Shown piece by piece: positions 1-10,443 of a stretch of DNA of 64,000 bases. Source of the stretch: Castellaniella denitrificans (GTDB lineage: Bacteria > Pseudomonadota > Gammaproteobacteria > Burkholderiales > Burkholderiaceae_B); assembly GCF_027214045.1 (NCBI RefSeq), contig NZ_JAPWHE010000005.1, positions 62,001 through 126,000 of the forward strand. Direction: 5' to 3'. The number at the start of each line of letters is the position of its first letter. The first letter of the stretch is position 1. The notes under the pieces were generated by a model, which was not told the origin of the DNA, searched no databases, and saw only the letters and a list, made by a program, of their open reading frames with translations. Both the position numbers and the translations under genes were made by a program.

Positions 1-485
1 CGGGGGTGACGCTGACGTTCGTCCGCAAGGATCTGATCGGCCATGCGTTGCCCTATTGCCCGTCGGTGTTCGACTACGCCAACGTGGCCGGCGCCCAATC
101 CATGTTCAATACGCCGCCCACCTATGCGATCTATGTGGCGGGGCTGGTCTTCAAGTGGCTGCTGCGCCAGGGCGGGGTGGCGGAGATGGACGCCGCCAGC
201 GAACGCAAGTCGCGCGCCCTGTACGATTATCTCGATGGTTCGTCCCTGTACGAAAATCGCATCGCTCCGGCGTGCCGTTCACGCATGAACATTCCGTTCT
301 TCCTGCGCGACGAGTCGCTGAACGCCGCTTTCCTGGCCGAGTCCGAGGCCGCCGGGCTGCTGGCGCTGAAGGGCCACAAGGCCGTGGGCGGCATGCGGGC
401 GTCGCTGTACAACGCCATGCCCATGGAAGGCGTGCAGGCCCTGATCGATTTCCTCAAGGATTTCGAGGCCCGCCATGGCGGATGA
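1..485 (+). CDS. serC: Phosphoserine aminotransferase, C-terminal part (5' end outside window)
   Basis: Only the last 160 or so residues are present; the reading frame is open from the first base, so the gene starts upstream of the window. The protein is a PLP-dependent aminotransferase that makes 3-phosphoserine from 3-phosphohydroxypyruvate in serine synthesis (and acts in pyridoxal phosphate synthesis in many bacteria). The visible part carries family features: [10 protein letters not shown] after the PLP-lysine region, [10 protein letters not shown] (the conserved TPPT.. segment) and a C-terminal [17 protein letters not shown] stretch that binds substrate phosphate. The stop overlaps the start of pheA by 11 bases, so the two are translationally coupled in the serC-pheA-hisC-tyrA-aroA supraoperon. 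Confidence 0.97.
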   Translation, partial: GVTLTFVRKDLIGHALPYCPSVFDYANVAGAQSMFNTPPTYAIYVAGLVFKWLLRQGGVAEMDAASERKSRALYDYLDGSSLYENRIAPACRSRMNIPFFLRDESLNAAFLAESEAAGLLALKGHKAVGGMRASLYNAMPMEGVQALIDFLKDFEARHGG

Positions 486-1563
486 TACCCTCCAGGCGCG
501 GCTGGAGCCCCTGCGCGAACGCATCGATGCGCTGGATACGCGCATCCTGGACTTGCTCAACCAGCGCGCACAGGCGGCCCTGGAGGTCGGCGAGATCAAG
601 AAGGCCTTCGACGCCGCCGGTCCGATCCTCAAGCCCGAGCGCGAAGCCCTGATCATCCGGCGGCTGCAGTCGGACAATCCCGGGCCGATCCCCGAAGAGG
701 CCGTCGGCGCCATCTGGCGCCAGATCATCTCCACCTGTCGCGGGCTGGAAAGTGTGTTGACCGCCGCTTTCCTGGGGCCGCAGGGCTCGTTCTCCGAGCA
801 GGCGGCCTACGAGCATTTCGGCCATGCCATCAACGGCCTGCGCTGTGAATCATTCGACGAAGTCTTCCGCGCCGTCGAGGCCGGCCAGGCGGACGTCGGC
901 ATGGTTCCGGTGGAAAACTCCACCGAGGGCGCGGTCAACCGCAGCCTGGACCTGCTGCTGAATTCCTCGCTGAAGGTTCTGGGCGAGCGCACCATCCGCA
1001 TCCACCATAATCTGCTCACGTTGACCGGCGGGCTGGAAGGCGTCACCCGGGTGCTGGGCCATCCTCAGGCCCTGGCGCAGTGCCAGGCCTGGCTCAGCCG
1101 CAATCATCCCGGGCTGGAACGCCTGCCGGTGGCCAGCAACGCCCAGGCGGCGCGCATGGCCTCGGAAGACCCCGCCTGTGCGGCGATCGCCGGCGACGCC
1201 GCCGCCGCCGCCTGGGGGCTGAGCGCCGTGGCCAGCGGAATCCAGGACGATCCGCAGAACCAGACGCGCTTTGTGGCCGTCGGGCCGCGCGACGCCGGTC
1301 CCACCGGCCGCGACAAGACCAGCCTGGTGCTGGCGGTGCCGAATCGCGCCGGCGCGGTCTACGACATGCTGGCGCCGCTGTCCCGGCACGGCGTGTCCAT
1401 GACGCGCCTCGAGTCGCGGCCCGCCCGCACCGGGCAATGGGAATACTATTTCTACGTCGATCTGCTGGGCCACCGGGACGATGAACCCGTCGCCCAGGCC
1501 CTGGCCGAACTGCGTCAGCAGGTCGCCTTCTTCAAGGTGCTGGGCTCCTATCCCCGGCAATGA
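475..1563 (+). CDS. pheA: Bifunctional chorismate mutase / prephenate dehydratase (P-protein)
   Basis: A 362-residue cytoplasmic enzyme that turns chorismate into prephenate and then phenylpyruvate, the branch to phenylalanine. Residues 1-90 are an AroQ chorismate mutase helix bundle ([14 protein letters not shown]). Residues about 97-270 are the prephenate dehydratase domain ([18 protein letters not shown] at 262-266 with the catalytic Thr). Residues about 280-358 are an ACT domain with the ESRP motif at 313-316 that binds phenylalanine, so feedback inhibition is expected. Length is normal for the family. The ATG overlaps serC, and its stop touches the next gene, so it is an internal operon member. 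Confidence 0.98.
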   Translation: MADDTLQARLEPLRERIDALDTRILDLLNQRAQAALEVGEIKKAFDAAGPILKPEREALIIRRLQSDNPGPIPEEAVGAIWRQIISTCRGLESVLTAAFLGPQGSFSEQAAYEHFGHAINGLRCESFDEVFRAVEAGQADVGMVPVENSTEGAVNRSLDLLLNSSLKVLGERTIRIHHNLLTLTGGLEGVTRVLGHPQALAQCQAWLSRNHPGLERLPVASNAQAARMASEDPACAAIAGDAAAAAWGLSAVASGIQDDPQNQTRFVAVGPRDAGPTGRDKTSLVLAVPNRAGAVYDMLAPLSRHGVSMTRLESRPARTGQWEYYFYVDLLGHRDDEPVAQALAELRQQVAFFKVLGSYPRQ

Positions 1564-1574
1564 GGTCCGTTTCC

Positions 1575-2687
1575 ATGACAGACATCCCGGCGCCCGCCCA
1601 CATCCGGGCCATCGCCCCCTACCAGGCCGGCAAGCCGATCGAGGAACTCGCCCGTGAATACGGGCTGGATCCCGAGGGCATCATCAAGCTGGCTTCCAAT
1701 GAGAACCCGCTGGGCTGCTCCGATCGCGTGCGCGCCGCGCTCGCCGAGGCCGCCGGCGCGCTGCACGGCCGTTACCCGGACGCCAATGGCTTCGACCTGA
1801 AGGAGGTGCTGGCGGCGCGTCACGGAGTGCAGGCGAACTGGATCACGCTGGGCAACGGGTCCAACGACTTGCTGGAACTCGCTTCCCTGGCCCTGCTGGA
1901 CGAAGGGACGTCGGCCGTTTACGCGCAGCACGCTTTCGTGGTCTACCGCCTCAGCACCCAGGCCCGGGGTGCCCGCCACCTGATGGTGCCGGCGCGCGAT
2001 TACGGTCACGATCTGGACGCCATGCTGGCGGCGATCGCCGACGATACGCGTCTGGTGTTCATCGCCAATCCGAACAATCCCACCGGCACTCATCTGTCGG
2101 GCCCTCGCGTGCGAGCCTTTCTGGAATCCGTCCGGGCCCGGCACGGGGACCGCGTCGCCGTACTGCTCGACGAGGCCTACGACGAATATCTGGACCCCGA
2201 AGAGCGCGCGGACAGCACGCAATGGGTGCGCGAATTCCCCAATCTGATCGTCACTCGCACTTTTTCCAAGGCCTATGGCCTGGCCGGGCTGCGGGTCGGG
2301 TATGCGTTGGCGCAGCCGGCGCTCACGGACTTGCTCAACCGGGTGCGCCAGCCCTTCAACGTCAACGTCCTGGCCCAGATCGCCGCGCGTGTCGCTCTGG
2401 ACGACACCGACTTCCTGGCCCGGACCTATGCCCTGAACCGGGCCGGCCGGGTGCAATTGCAGGACGGTTTCGCCGCCCTGGGCCTGGATTTCGTGCCCAG
2501 TCACACGAATTTCGTGCTGGTGCGTGTGGGCGACGCCGCGCGCGTGAACGGCGAACTCCTGCGCCGGGGCGTCATCGTGCGGCCGGTGGCCGGCGACGGC
2601 TTGCCGGAACACCTCCGGGTCAGCATCGGCCTGCCCGAGGAAAACGCCCGCTTCCTCGACGCCCTGAAGGCCGTGCTGCAAGGATGA
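1575..2687 (+). CDS. hisC: Histidinol-phosphate / aromatic aminotransferase
   Basis: A 370-residue class I/II PLP aminotransferase. The PLP lysine is K232 within TRTFSKAYGLAGLRVGYAL; the substrate-binding SNENPLG is near residue 35 and NPNNPTGT near residue 164. I chose the ATG at 1575 because a GAGG lies about 9 nt upstream and the product (MTDIPAP...) starts like relatives; an in-frame ATG at 1560 overlapping the pheA stop is the alternative. Its place between pheA and tyrA suggests that it transaminates phenylpyruvate and hydroxyphenylpyruvate as well as, or instead of, imidazoleacetol phosphate. That role is inferred from context. In such supraoperons this copy is often a second hisC besides the one in the his operon. 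Confidence 0.95.
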   Translation: MTDIPAPAHIRAIAPYQAGKPIEELAREYGLDPEGIIKLASNENPLGCSDRVRAALAEAAGALHGRYPDANGFDLKEVLAARHGVQANWITLGNGSNDLLELASLALLDEGTSAVYAQHAFVVYRLSTQARGARHLMVPARDYGHDLDAMLAAIADDTRLVFIANPNNPTGTHLSGPRVRAFLESVRARHGDRVAVLLDEAYDEYLDPEERADSTQWVREFPNLIVTRTFSKAYGLAGLRVGYALAQPALTDLLNRVRQPFNVNVLAQIAARVALDDTDFLARTYALNRAGRVQLQDGFAALGLDFVPSHTNFVLVRVGDAARVNGELLRRGVIVRPVAGDGLPEHLRVSIGLPEENARFLDALKAVLQG

Positions 2688-3577
2688 GCGAGCCTGGCTC
2701 TCCATTGGTCCGCGTTCTGGCCGTTGTTGGCACGGGGCTGATCGGCGGTTCGTTCGCGGCGGCCCTGCGCCGGGTGGGGCAGGTGGGCCGGGTACTGGGG
2801 GTCGGCCGCAATCCGGTCTCGCTGCAACGCGCGCGCGAACTGGGGCTGATCGACGAGGTTGCCGGTCTTGATCAAGCGGCGGCCGAGGCCGACCTGATTT
2901 TCCTCGCCACGCCGGTGGGCGCCATGGCACCGATGCTCCGTGAGCTGGCGCCCCGGTTGCGGCCCGATACCCTGGTCACGGACGCCGGCAGCACCAAGGC
3001 CGATGTGGCCGCCTTGGCGCGTGACATTCTGGATGAACGCTGCGCGCAGTTCATCCCCGGCCACCCCATCGCCGGATCGGAAATGACCGGACCCGAGGCG
3101 GCCGACCCCATGCTGTATCACGGCCGCAAGGTCGTGCTGACCCCGTTCGAGGATACCCCCGGCCTGTTGCTGCATCGCCTGATCCGGATATGGGAAGCCT
3201 GCGGCGCACGCCTGTCGTTGATGACACCCGAGGCCCACGACCGGGCGTTGGCGGCCGTCAGCCACGTGCCGCATTTCCTGGCGTCCGCCTACATGGCCGG
3301 GGTCGTCCGGGCCGAGGACGCCGATACGCGTCTGAGCCTGGCCGGCACGGGGTTCCGGGACTTCACCCGGATCGCGGCGGGTTCCGCCGAGGTCTGGCGC
3401 GACATTTTTCTTTCCAACCGGGCGGCGGTGCTGCGCGAACTGGACGATTTCGACCAGGCGCTGCGGCTGTTGCGGGCAACCCTTGAAGGTGATCCCGACC
3501 CTGCCGCGCTCGAAGCCCTGCTCGAACAGGCGGCGCTCGCCCGCCGGTTCTGGGGCGGCAGGAGCCAGATGCAATGA
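2684..3577 (+). CDS. tyrA: Prephenate dehydrogenase
   Basis: A 297-residue TyrA-type NAD(P)-dependent dehydrogenase that converts prephenate (or arogenate) to the tyrosine precursor. The Rossmann glycine motif [16 protein letters not shown] lies near residue 14, and [17 protein letters not shown] (residues about 127-143) is the conserved prephenate-binding region. There is no fused chorismate mutase, unlike the enteric T-protein; that activity is supplied by PheA. The ATG overlaps the hisC stop (ATGA), and the stop overlaps the aroA start (ATGA), so translation is tightly coupled through this block. Whether it prefers NAD or NADP is not decidable by eye. Confidence 0.97.
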   Translation: MSEPGSPLVRVLAVVGTGLIGGSFAAALRRVGQVGRVLGVGRNPVSLQRARELGLIDEVAGLDQAAAEADLIFLATPVGAMAPMLRELAPRLRPDTLVTDAGSTKADVAALARDILDERCAQFIPGHPIAGSEMTGPEAADPMLYHGRKVVLTPFEDTPGLLLHRLIRIWEACGARLSLMTPEAHDRALAAVSHVPHFLASAYMAGVVRAEDADTRLSLAGTGFRDFTRIAAGSAEVWRDIFLSNRAAVLRELDDFDQALRLLRATLEGDPDPAALEALLEQAALARRFWGGRSQMQ

Positions 3578-5586
3578 ATACGATCGCCGCCGACGCGCGC
3601 GAACCCTCCCTGCGGCTGGAGCCGGCCGCGCATGCGCGCGGCACGGTGACGCTGCCAGGCTCCAAGAGCATTTCCAACCGTGCGCTGTTGCTGGCGGCGC
3701 TGTCCGAAGGGACGACCGAACTGGACGGTTTGCTGGATTCCGACGACACGCGGGTCATGCGCGCGGCTCTGCAGGCCCTGGGCCTGGATCTGCGTGAGGC
3801 CGGCGCGGGCGGGGTGAGCCTGGACGGCGCCGCCGACTGGCCGCAAAAACGAGCCGACCTGTTTCTTGGCAACGCCGGCACGGCCTTCCGGCCGCTGACG
3901 GCCGTCCTGGCGATGATGGGCGGCGACTATCGGCTGTCCGGCGTGCCCCGCATGCACGAGCGGCCCATCGGCGACCTGGTCGATGCGCTGCGCGGCCTGG
4001 GCTGCGAGATCGAGTACGAGGGACAGGACGGCTATCCGCCGTTGCGTATCGGCGGGGGATGCCTGGAAGTGCGCCGGCCCATCCGGGTGCGCGGGTCCGT
4101 GTCCAGCCAGTTCCTGACGGCGCTGCTGATGGCTGCGCCGATCGCCGCCCGGCGTACCGGCCGCGATGTGGTCATCGAACTGGACGGTCCGCTGATCTCC
4201 AGGCCATACATCCTGATCACGCTGAACCTGATGGAACGCTTCGGCGTCCGGGTGCGGCGCGAGGGCTGGGAACGTTTCACCATCCCGGCCGACGCGCGTT
4301 ACCGCGCCCCGGGCCGCTACCGCGTCGAAGGCGACGCCTCGTCCGCCTCGTACTTCCTGGGGCTGGGCGCCATCGCGGGCGGTCCGGTCCGCATCGAAGG
4401 CGTCGGCGGCGACAGCATCCAGGGCGATGTGGCCTTCGCCGAAGTGGTCGAGGCCATGGGTGCCCGGATAGAACGCGAGGCCGACGCCCTGGTGGTGCGG
4501 GGCCGCGTGGTGGCCGAGGGGGAACGGCTCAGGGCCTTCGACCGGGACTTCAACCTGATTCCCGACGCCGCCATGACCGCCGCCGTGCTGGCCTTGTACG
4601 CCGACGGCCCCTGCCGGCTGCGCAACATCGCCAGTTGGCGTGTCAAGGAAACAGACCGCATCGACGCCATGCACGCCGAACTCGCCCGCCTGGGTGCGCG
4701 CGTGGAGTCCGACGTCGACAGCCTGACCGTGCATCCTCTGCCGGCCGACGGCTGGCGTGCCGCCGAAATCCGCACCTACGACGACCATCGCATGGCGATG
4801 TGTTTCTCGCTGGCGGCCTTCGGGCCCGTGCCGGTGACCATCCTGGACCCGGGCTGCGTCAGCAAGACCTATCCGGACTATTTCAAGGACTTCCGCCGCC
4901 TGCTCGGGGCGGCCCTGGGCGCGAGACCCGCGCCGGTCATTACCATCGATGGCCCGACGGCCTCGGGCAAGGGCACGATCGCCCTGCGTGTGGCGCGGGC
5001 ACTGGGTTGGCACGCCCTGGACAGCGGCGCGCTTTACCGCCTGACCGCCCTGGCGGTGCTGCGCGAGGGGGGCGACGGGGCCGACGAGGCGCAGGCGGCC
5101 AGGCTGGCACGCCACCTGGACGTGCGTTTCGAGGGGGAGGCCATCCTCATGAACGGCGAGGATGTCGGCGGTCTGATACGACAGGAAGAAGTCGGCAACC
5201 TGGCCTCGCGCGTGGCCGCCTGGCCGGCGGTGCGCGAGGCGCTGCTGGCGCGCCAGCGGGACTTTTGCCGGGAGCCGGGGCTGGTGGCCGACGGACGCGA
5301 CATGGGTACCGTGGTCTTCCCCGACGCCCCCCTGAAGATCTTTCTCGACGCGGACGTCGAGGTGCGGGCGCGGCGGCGCCATAAGCAGTTGAAGGACAAG
5401 GGTTTTTCTGCTAATCTAGACGACCTTTTGCAAGACCTGCGGGCGCGCGATGCGCGAGACCGGGGCCGGGCGCATGCGCCGCTTGTCGCGGCGGCGGATG
5501 CGGTCACCGTGGATTCGTCCCGTCAAGGGATCGATGACGTGGTGCGACAAGTGCTGGATCTCTGGTCCGCACACGGGCCTGCCTGA
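3574..5586 (+). CDS. aroA-cmk: Fused EPSP synthase (AroA) / cytidylate kinase (Cmk)
   Basis: One 670-codon frame holds two enzymes. Residues 1 to about 445 are 3-phosphoshikimate 1-carboxyvinyltransferase: [17 protein letters not shown] near residue 25, [13 protein letters not shown] near 102 (class I, glyphosate-sensitive type by motif), and RVKETDR near 352. After a short linker, residues about 454-670 are CMP kinase: P-loop GPTASGKG at 460-467, DSGALYR, and [21 protein letters not shown]. The EPSPS part makes the chorismate precursor; the kinase phosphorylates CMP and dCMP. In most bacteria aroA and cmk-rpsA are neighbours, so the fusion equals loss of the aroA stop. Fused aroA-cmk is known in Bordetella-like bacteria. 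No stop, frameshift or restart is visible at the junction. Confidence 0.97.
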   Translation: MNTIAADAREPSLRLEPAAHARGTVTLPGSKSISNRALLLAALSEGTTELDGLLDSDDTRVMRAALQALGLDLREAGAGGVSLDGAADWPQKRADLFLGNAGTAFRPLTAVLAMMGGDYRLSGVPRMHERPIGDLVDALRGLGCEIEYEGQDGYPPLRIGGGCLEVRRPIRVRGSVSSQFLTALLMAAPIAARRTGRDVVIELDGPLISRPYILITLNLMERFGVRVRREGWERFTIPADARYRAPGRYRVEGDASSASYFLGLGAIAGGPVRIEGVGGDSIQGDVAFAEVVEAMGARIEREADALVVRGRVVAEGERLRAFDRDFNLIPDAAMTAAVLALYADGPCRLRNIASWRVKETDRIDAMHAELARLGARVESDVDSLTVHPLPADGWRAAEIRTYDDHRMAMCFSLAAFGPVPVTILDPGCVSKTYPDYFKDFRRLLGAALGARPAPVITIDGPTASGKGTIALRVARALGWHALDSGALYRLTALAVLREGGDGADEAQAARLARHLDVRFEGEAILMNGEDVGGLIRQEEVGNLASRVAAWPAVREALLARQRDFCREPGLVADGRDMGTVVFPDAPLKIFLDADVEVRARRRHKQLKDKGFSANLDDLLQDLRARDARDRGRAHAPLVAAADAVTVDSSRQGIDDVVRQVLDLWSAHGPA

Positions 5587-5694
5587 CGGGGCGCCGATTC
5601 CGGCGTTTCTTTCGGACGGGATGTTTTTTCACTCCGCCGGGCGTTTTGCCTGGCGTGTCATGATTGCCCCTCGGGGCGTATGGATCTATCGTTC

Positions 5695-7407
5695 ATGTCC
5701 ACCCTTACCACTGAAGCCGCCCTGGGCGGCGAAAGCTTCGCTGATCTGTTTGCCGCCAGCATCAAGGATCAGAACATGCGTTCCGGCGAAGTCATCTCCG
5801 CCGAAGTCGTGCGCGTCGACCACAATTTCGTCGTGGTCAACGCCGGTCTCAAGTCCGAAGCTTACATCCCCCTCGAAGAATTCCTGAACGACCAGGGCGA
5901 CCTGGAAGTGCAAGGCGGCGATTTCGTCTCCGTCGCCATCGATTCCCTGGAAAACGGCTACGGCGACACCATTCTGTCGCGCGACCGCGCCAAGCGCCTG
6001 TCGGCCTGGCTGCAACTGGAACAGGCACTGGAATCCGGTGAACTGGTCAACGGCACCATCACCGGCAAGGTCAAGGGCGGCCTGACGGTCATGACCAACG
6101 GCATCCGCGCCTTCCTGCCGGGTTCGCTGGTCGACCTGCGTCCCGTCAAGGACACGACCCCCTACGAAGGCAAGACCCTCGAATTCAAGGTCATCAAGCT
6201 CGACCGCAAGCGCAACAACGTCGTGCTGTCGCGCCGCGCCGTGCTCGAGGCCAGCATGGGCGAGGAACGCGAAAAGCTGCTCGAAACCCTGCGCGAAGGC
6301 GCCATCATCAAGGGTATCGTCAAGAACATCACCGACTACGGCGCGTTCGTGGATCTGGGCGGCATCGACGGCCTGCTGCACATCACCGACATGGCCTGGC
6401 GCCGTGTCCGCCACCCGTCCGAAGTGCTGCAGGTGGGCCAGGAAATCGAAGCCAAGGTCCTCAAGTTCGACCAGGAAAAATCCCGTGTCTCGCTGGGCGT
6501 CAAGCAACTGGGCGAAGATCCCTGGATCGGCCTGGGGCGCCGCTACCCGCAGGGCACCCGCCTGTTCGGCAAGGTCACCAACCTCACCGACTACGGCGCG
6601 TTCGTCGAAGTCGAAGCCGGCATCGAGGGTCTGGTGCACGTCTCCGAAATGGACTGGACCAACAAGAACGTCGATCCGCGCAAGGTCGTGACCCTGGGCG
6701 AGGAAGTCGAAGTCATGGTCCTGGAAATCGACGAGGACCGCCGCCGCATCTCGCTGGGCATGAAGCAGTGCCGCCCGAACCCCTGGGAGGATTTCGCCTC
6801 CAACTTCAAGCGCGGCGACAAGGTCCACGGCGCCATCAAGTCGATCACCGACTTCGGCGTGTTCGTCGGCCTGCCCGGCGGCATCGACGGCCTGGTCCAT
6901 CTGTCCGACATCTCCTGGTCCGAGACCGGCGAAGAGGCCGTGCGCAACTTCAAGAAGGGCGACGAGATCGACGCCGTGGTCCTGGGCATCGACACCGACA
7001 AGGAACGCATCTCCCTGGGTGTCAAGCAGCTCGAAGGCGATCCGTTCAACAACTTCGTGGCCACCTATGACAAGGGCGCCGTCCTGTCGGGCACCGTGAA
7101 GTCCGTCGAACCCAAGGGCGCCGTCGTGACGCTGTCCGTGGACGTCGAAGGCTACCTGCGCGCTTCGGAAATCTCCGCCGGCCGCGTCGAGGACGCCACT
7201 ACGGTCCTGAACGCCGGCGACCAGGTCGAAACCATGATCATCAACATCGACCGCAAGGCGCGTTCGATCCAGTTGTCGATCAAGGCGCGCGACAATGCCG
7301 AAACGGCTGAAACCATCCAGCGCATGACCGAAGCCAGCGCCTCCTCGGGCACCACCAATCTGGGCGCCCTGTTGAAGGCCAAGCTCGACCAGCACCGCGA
7401 CGAGTGA
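5695..7407 (+). CDS. rpsA: 30S ribosomal protein S1
   Basis: A 570-residue S1 protein with six OB-fold S1 repeats; the later repeats are easy to see by the recurring pattern [45 protein letters not shown] and [23 protein letters not shown]. It binds mRNA at the small ribosomal subunit and helps to load transcripts with weak Shine-Dalgarno sites. ATG 5695 ([12 protein letters not shown]) gives the usual length; ATG 5680 in the same frame would add five residues (MDLSF). Neither start has a strong Shine-Dalgarno sequence, which fits the known autogenous control of rpsA by S1 in enterics. It follows aroA-cmk by 108 bases and overlaps ihfB by one base. Confidence 0.98.
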   Translation: MSTLTTEAALGGESFADLFAASIKDQNMRSGEVISAEVVRVDHNFVVVNAGLKSEAYIPLEEFLNDQGDLEVQGGDFVSVAIDSLENGYGDTILSRDRAKRLSAWLQLEQALESGELVNGTITGKVKGGLTVMTNGIRAFLPGSLVDLRPVKDTTPYEGKTLEFKVIKLDRKRNNVVLSRRAVLEASMGEEREKLLETLREGAIIKGIVKNITDYGAFVDLGGIDGLLHITDMAWRRVRHPSEVLQVGQEIEAKVLKFDQEKSRVSLGVKQLGEDPWIGLGRRYPQGTRLFGKVTNLTDYGAFVEVEAGIEGLVHVSEMDWTNKNVDPRKVVTLGEEVEVMVLEIDEDRRRISLGMKQCRPNPWEDFASNFKRGDKVHGAIKSITDFGVFVGLPGGIDGLVHLSDISWSETGEEAVRNFKKGDEIDAVVLGIDTDKERISLGVKQLEGDPFNNFVATYDKGAVLSGTVKSVEPKGAVVTLSVDVEGYLRASEISAGRVEDATTVLNAGDQVETMIINIDRKARSIQLSIKARDNAETAETIQRMTEASASSGTTNLGALLKAKLDQHRDE

Positions 7408-7763
7408 TGCCCGGCCTGACCAAGTCCGAACTTATCGCCATGTTGGCGGGGCGCTATCCGCAGTTGGCGGCCCGCGACATGGACTTTGCGGTCAAGACGG
7501 TCCTGGATGCGATGGCCGATGCGCTGGCCCAGGGCCAGCGCATCGAAATCCGTGGCTTTGGCAGCTTTTCCCTTTCGCGGCGCCAGCCGCGTGTGGGCCG
7601 CAATCCGAAGTCCGGTGAAAAAGTGCATGTGCCGGCCAAGTTGGTGCCGCACTTCAAGCCGGGCAAGGAATTGCGTGAACGCGTGGATCAGGGGCCCGAC
7701 GGCGGTGACGCCGACGAGCCCGCCACCGTGGCCGATCTGTATCACGCCAGGATGATGGACTGA
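7407..7763 (+). CDS. ihfB: Integration host factor beta subunit
   Basis: A 118-residue DNA-bending protein of the HU/IHF family; it pairs with IhfA to bend DNA at specific sites in transcription, replication and recombination. Evidence: start [17 protein letters not shown], the DNA-contacting arm [30 protein letters not shown]. About 20 residues after the usual IHF end ([25 protein letters not shown]) form an acidic tail that is longer than in E. coli. The ATG at 7407 overlaps the rpsA stop as TGATG; a GTG one codon upstream is possible. A strong terminator follows, closing the supraoperon. Confidence 0.96.
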   Translation: MPGLTKSELIAMLAGRYPQLAARDMDFAVKTVLDAMADALAQGQRIEIRGFGSFSLSRRQPRVGRNPKSGEKVHVPAKLVPHFKPGKELRERVDQGPDGGDADEPATVADLYHARMMD

Positions 7764-7781
7764 GTCGCGTCATCGCCAGTA

Positions 7782-7821
7782 AAAAACAAGCGGGGCCTCT
7801 TTGGAGGCCCCGCTTGTTTTT
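7782..7821 (+). terminator. Rho-independent terminator after ihfB
   Basis: A long inverted repeat, AACAAGCGGGGCCTC and GAGGCCCCGCTTGTT, with a four-base loop (TTTG), preceded by an A tract and followed by a T tract. The A and T tracts make it usable in both directions, so it may also stop transcription from the convergent MBL-fold gene at 7860-8738. Confidence 0.9.
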
Positions 7822-7859
7822 GGCGGCGGGACCGTCGTGTGTCGTATGGCGGTGCGGTC

Positions 7860-8738
7860 TCAGGCCTGGCCGGTGGCGAGGCTGACCGGAATTTTCAGGT
7901 AATGCACGCCGTTGGATTCGGCCTTGGGCAAACGGCCGGCGCGGATGTTGACCTGGATGGCGGGCAGCAGCAGCGTGGGTGCCGGCAATGAGGCGTCGCG
8001 TTGTCGGCGCATCTCGACGAATGCCTCGATACCGATGCCGTCGTGCACGTGCACGTTGTCGTGGCGCTGTCGCGCCACGGTCGACTCCCAGGCGTATGCG
8101 GTGCGCCCGGGGGCCTTGTAGTCATGGCACATGAACAGGCGCGTGTGCGGCGGCAGCTCGAGCAGGCGTCGAATCGAACGGTAGAGTGTCCGCGCGTCTC
8201 CGCCCGGGAAATCGGCGCGTGCGGTCCCGTAGTCCGGCATGAACAGGGTGTCTCCGACGAACACGGCGTCGCCGATGCGATAGGACACGCAAGCCGGTGT
8301 ATGGCCGGGCGTGTGCAGCACCTCGACGGGCAGCGAGCCGAGGTCGAAGATATCGCCATCCTGAAACAATCGGTCGAATTCGCTGCCGTCTCCCGGTACG
8401 TCGTCCAGATTGAAGACGGGGCGAAAGATCCGCTGCACGTCACGGATGCGCTCGCCGATGGCCACGGTCGCATGCGTCCGCGTCTTGAGGTAAGGGGCCG
8501 CGCTCAGGTGGTCGGCATGCGCATGTGTTTCGAGAACCCAGGTGATTCGCAGCTTGCGCGTGCGGGCGGCGGCCAGGATGCGGTCTGCCGAAGCCGTGGT
8601 GGCCTTGCCGCTGGCATGATCGTAATCCAGTACCGGATCGATGATGGCCGCCTGGCAGGTCTGGGGGTCGGAAACCAGATAGCTGACCGTGTGGGTGGCT
8701 TCGTCGAAGAAGGCTTGAATGTCGGCGCAGGAAGGCAT
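7860..8738 (-). CDS. MBL-fold metallo-hydrolase (ETHE1/BlhA-like)
   Basis: A 292-residue metallo-beta-lactamase-fold protein. Metal ligands are clear: THAHADHLS (HxHxDH), HTPGHTP, GDTLFMPDYGTARADFPGG and MCHDYKAPGRTAYAWES. The last two segments are typical of the persulfide dioxygenase / BlhA branch (ETHE1-like), which handles glutathione persulfide or related sulfur compounds; the exact substrate is inferred. There is no fused rhodanese domain. ATG 8738 was chosen because the frame upstream loses conserved sequence. The gene stands alone, reading away from lapA. Confidence 0.85.
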   Translation of the reverse strand: MPSCADIQAFFDEATHTVSYLVSDPQTCQAAIIDPVLDYDHASGKATTASADRILAAARTRKLRITWVLETHAHADHLSAAPYLKTRTHATVAIGERIRDVQRIFRPVFNLDDVPGDGSEFDRLFQDGDIFDLGSLPVEVLHTPGHTPACVSYRIGDAVFVGDTLFMPDYGTARADFPGGDARTLYRSIRRLLELPPHTRLFMCHDYKAPGRTAYAWESTVARQRHDNVHVHDGIGIEAFVEMRRQRDASLPAPTLLLPAIQVNIRAGRLPKAESNGVHYLKIPVSLATGQA

Positions 8739-8891
8739 GGCGTGCCCATGTAAGGTTGCGGCATTTCGCGGATGAGTCAGTGTATGCCAAAGCGGTGCAC
8801 GTTGATTCCGCCGCCCGTGGCCCGCGCGCCACGGGCGGCGCGAGGGCGCTTTCCGTTTACAATGAACGGATTGCCCCAAGGAGCTTGTCGC

Positions 8892-9215
8892 ATGCGCTAT
8901 CTGGTCTGGATTCTGCGGCTGGTGATCTTTGTCATCGTGCTGCTTTTCGCCCTGAAGAACACGGCCCCGGTGGACGTCGGCCTGTTCGCCGATCACGTCC
9001 TCAGACAGATCCCGCTGATCGTCGTGATGTTGACCGCCTTCGTCCTGGGGGTGGCCTTCGGACTGCTCGTGGCGGCCACGTCCATACTGCGCCGCCACCG
9101 CGAAATCAATCGCCTGCGGCGCGAGCTCGCCCGCGCCCAGGACGCCCTGGATCATCCGCAGAGCGCATCCGCCCCGGTGATTCCCGAAACCGTCGCGCCA
9201 CTGGCGCCCCTGTGA
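8892..9215 (+). CDS. lapA: LapA-family inner membrane protein (DUF1049)
   Basis: A 107-residue protein with two transmembrane segments (about residues 4-20 and 40-63) and a short cytoplasmic helix (RRHREINRLRRELARAQDAL). The motif NTAPVDVGLF between the helices is typical of LapA (lipopolysaccharide assembly protein A domain). Its start at 8892 has AAGGAG about 8 nt upstream. LapA works with LapB in regulating LPS synthesis in E. coli; here too the two are adjacent (16 bases apart). A TACAAT hexamer near 8858 is a plausible -10 element. Confidence 0.93.
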   Translation: MRYLVWILRLVIFVIVLLFALKNTAPVDVGLFADHVLRQIPLIVVMLTAFVLGVAFGLLVAATSILRRHREINRLRRELARAQDALDHPQSASAPVIPETVAPLAPL

Positions 9216-9231
9216 TTTTTCTGGAGCCGTC

Positions 9232-10443
9232 GTGGATTTCGAGCCCTGGTGGCTGATCATCGTCCCGGTGCTGTTCGGCCTGGGCTGGCTGGCGGCGCGC
9301 TTCGACTTCCGCCAGATTCTGTCGGAAACCCGGGCGCTGCCCGATTCCTACTTCAAGGGCCTGAATTTCCTGCTCAACGAGCAGCCCGACCGTGCCATCG
9401 ACGCTTTCATCGAGGTCGCCAAGCTCGATCCGGAAACCACCGAGCTGCATTTCGCCCTGGGCAGCCTGTTTCGCCGCCGGGGCGAAATCGAGCGTGCCAT
9501 CCGTGTGCACCAGAGCCTGCTCTCGCGCGAGGATCTGCCCCTGTCGGATCGCGAAAATGCCCAACTGGCCCTGGCACAGGATTTCCTCAAGGCCGGCATG
9601 CTGGACCGTGCCGAACAAGGGTTCCAGGCGGTGCTGCGGACGCGCCACGTGCTGGAGGCCCTGCGCGCCCTGGTCCGCATCCATGAGTCCGAGCACGACT
9701 GGGACAAGGCCATCGACACGGTCCAGCAGTTGCGTGGCCGCACCGACGAGCCCGTCCCCCAGTTGGCGCACTATCACTGCGAGCGGGCCCAGGCGTGGAT
9801 GGAATCCAGGACGCCGGACTTCGACGCCGCAGCCCAGGCGCTGGACGCCGCCGAGAACGCCGCTCGCCAGAATGGCGCCACCCCGGCCTCCGAGACCCGC
9901 GTGCGCATGCTGCGCGCCCGCTGGGCGGCCCTGCGCGGCGACCTGGAGTCCCAGCGTGCCCAGCTCCAGGACGTCCTGTCCACGGCGCCCGAATTCTCAG
10001 GCCTGGTCGCCCAGCCGTTGCTTGACTGTCATGCGGCCCTGGGGCGCGCTCCAGAAGGCCTGTCGCTGCTGCGCGACCAGTATGCCCGGCTGCCGACGCT
10101 CGACCTGTTCAACGTGATCTTCCGGGCGCTGCGCTTGACGGAGGGCGCCGTGCCGGCCTGGGCCTTCGCCCGCCAGGCGTTGCGCGCCCATCCCTCGCTG
10201 CTGGGGCTGGACCGCCTGCTCGAAGTCGAACTCGGCCAAGGTGCGGAAAATCTGCCGGATGAGCCCCTGGTGCCGGGCGCCGACCTGGGCCTGCTTCGCA
10301 GCATGATCCACAAGCACACCCAGCGCCTGGACCGCTACGCCTGCGGACAGTGCGGCTTCGAAGCCCGGCGCTATTACTGGCAGTGTCCGGGCTGCAACGC
10401 CTGGGAAACCTATCGGCCCCGTCGCCTGGAGGAAATTCGATGA
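9232..10443 (+). CDS. lapB: Lipopolysaccharide assembly protein B, TPR protein
   Basis: A 403-residue protein beginning with GTG at 9232. It has an N-terminal membrane anchor (residues 5-22), a run of TPR repeats (residues about 35-350) and a C-terminal rubredoxin-like metal site, CGQCGF...CPGC (residues about 362-385). This layout matches LapB/YciM, an inner-membrane adaptor that controls LpxC stability through FtsH and so sets LPS levels in enterics. The stop overlaps hldA (ATGA), linking LPS control with heptose synthesis. Confidence 0.95.
   Translation: MDFEPWWLIIVPVLFGLGWLAARFDFRQILSETRALPDSYFKGLNFLLNEQPDRAIDAFIEVAKLDPETTELHFALGSLFRRRGEIERAIRVHQSLLSREDLPLSDRENAQLALAQDFLKAGMLDRAEQGFQAVLRTRHVLEALRALVRIHESEHDWDKAIDTVQQLRGRTDEPVPQLAHYHCERAQAWMESRTPDFDAAAQALDAAENAARQNGATPASETRVRMLRARWAALRGDLESQRAQLQDVLSTAPEFSGLVAQPLLDCHAALGRAPEGLSLLRDQYARLPTLDLFNVIFRALRLTEGAVPAWAFARQALRAHPSLLGLDRLLEVELGQGAENLPDEPLVPGADLGLLRSMIHKHTQRLDRYACGQCGFEARRYYWQCPGCNAWETYRPRRLEEIR

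Noticed and set aside
3289-5382. A 697-codon minus-strand frame opposite tyrA and aroA-cmk
   Set aside because: Antisense shadow of conserved enzymes in high-GC DNA.
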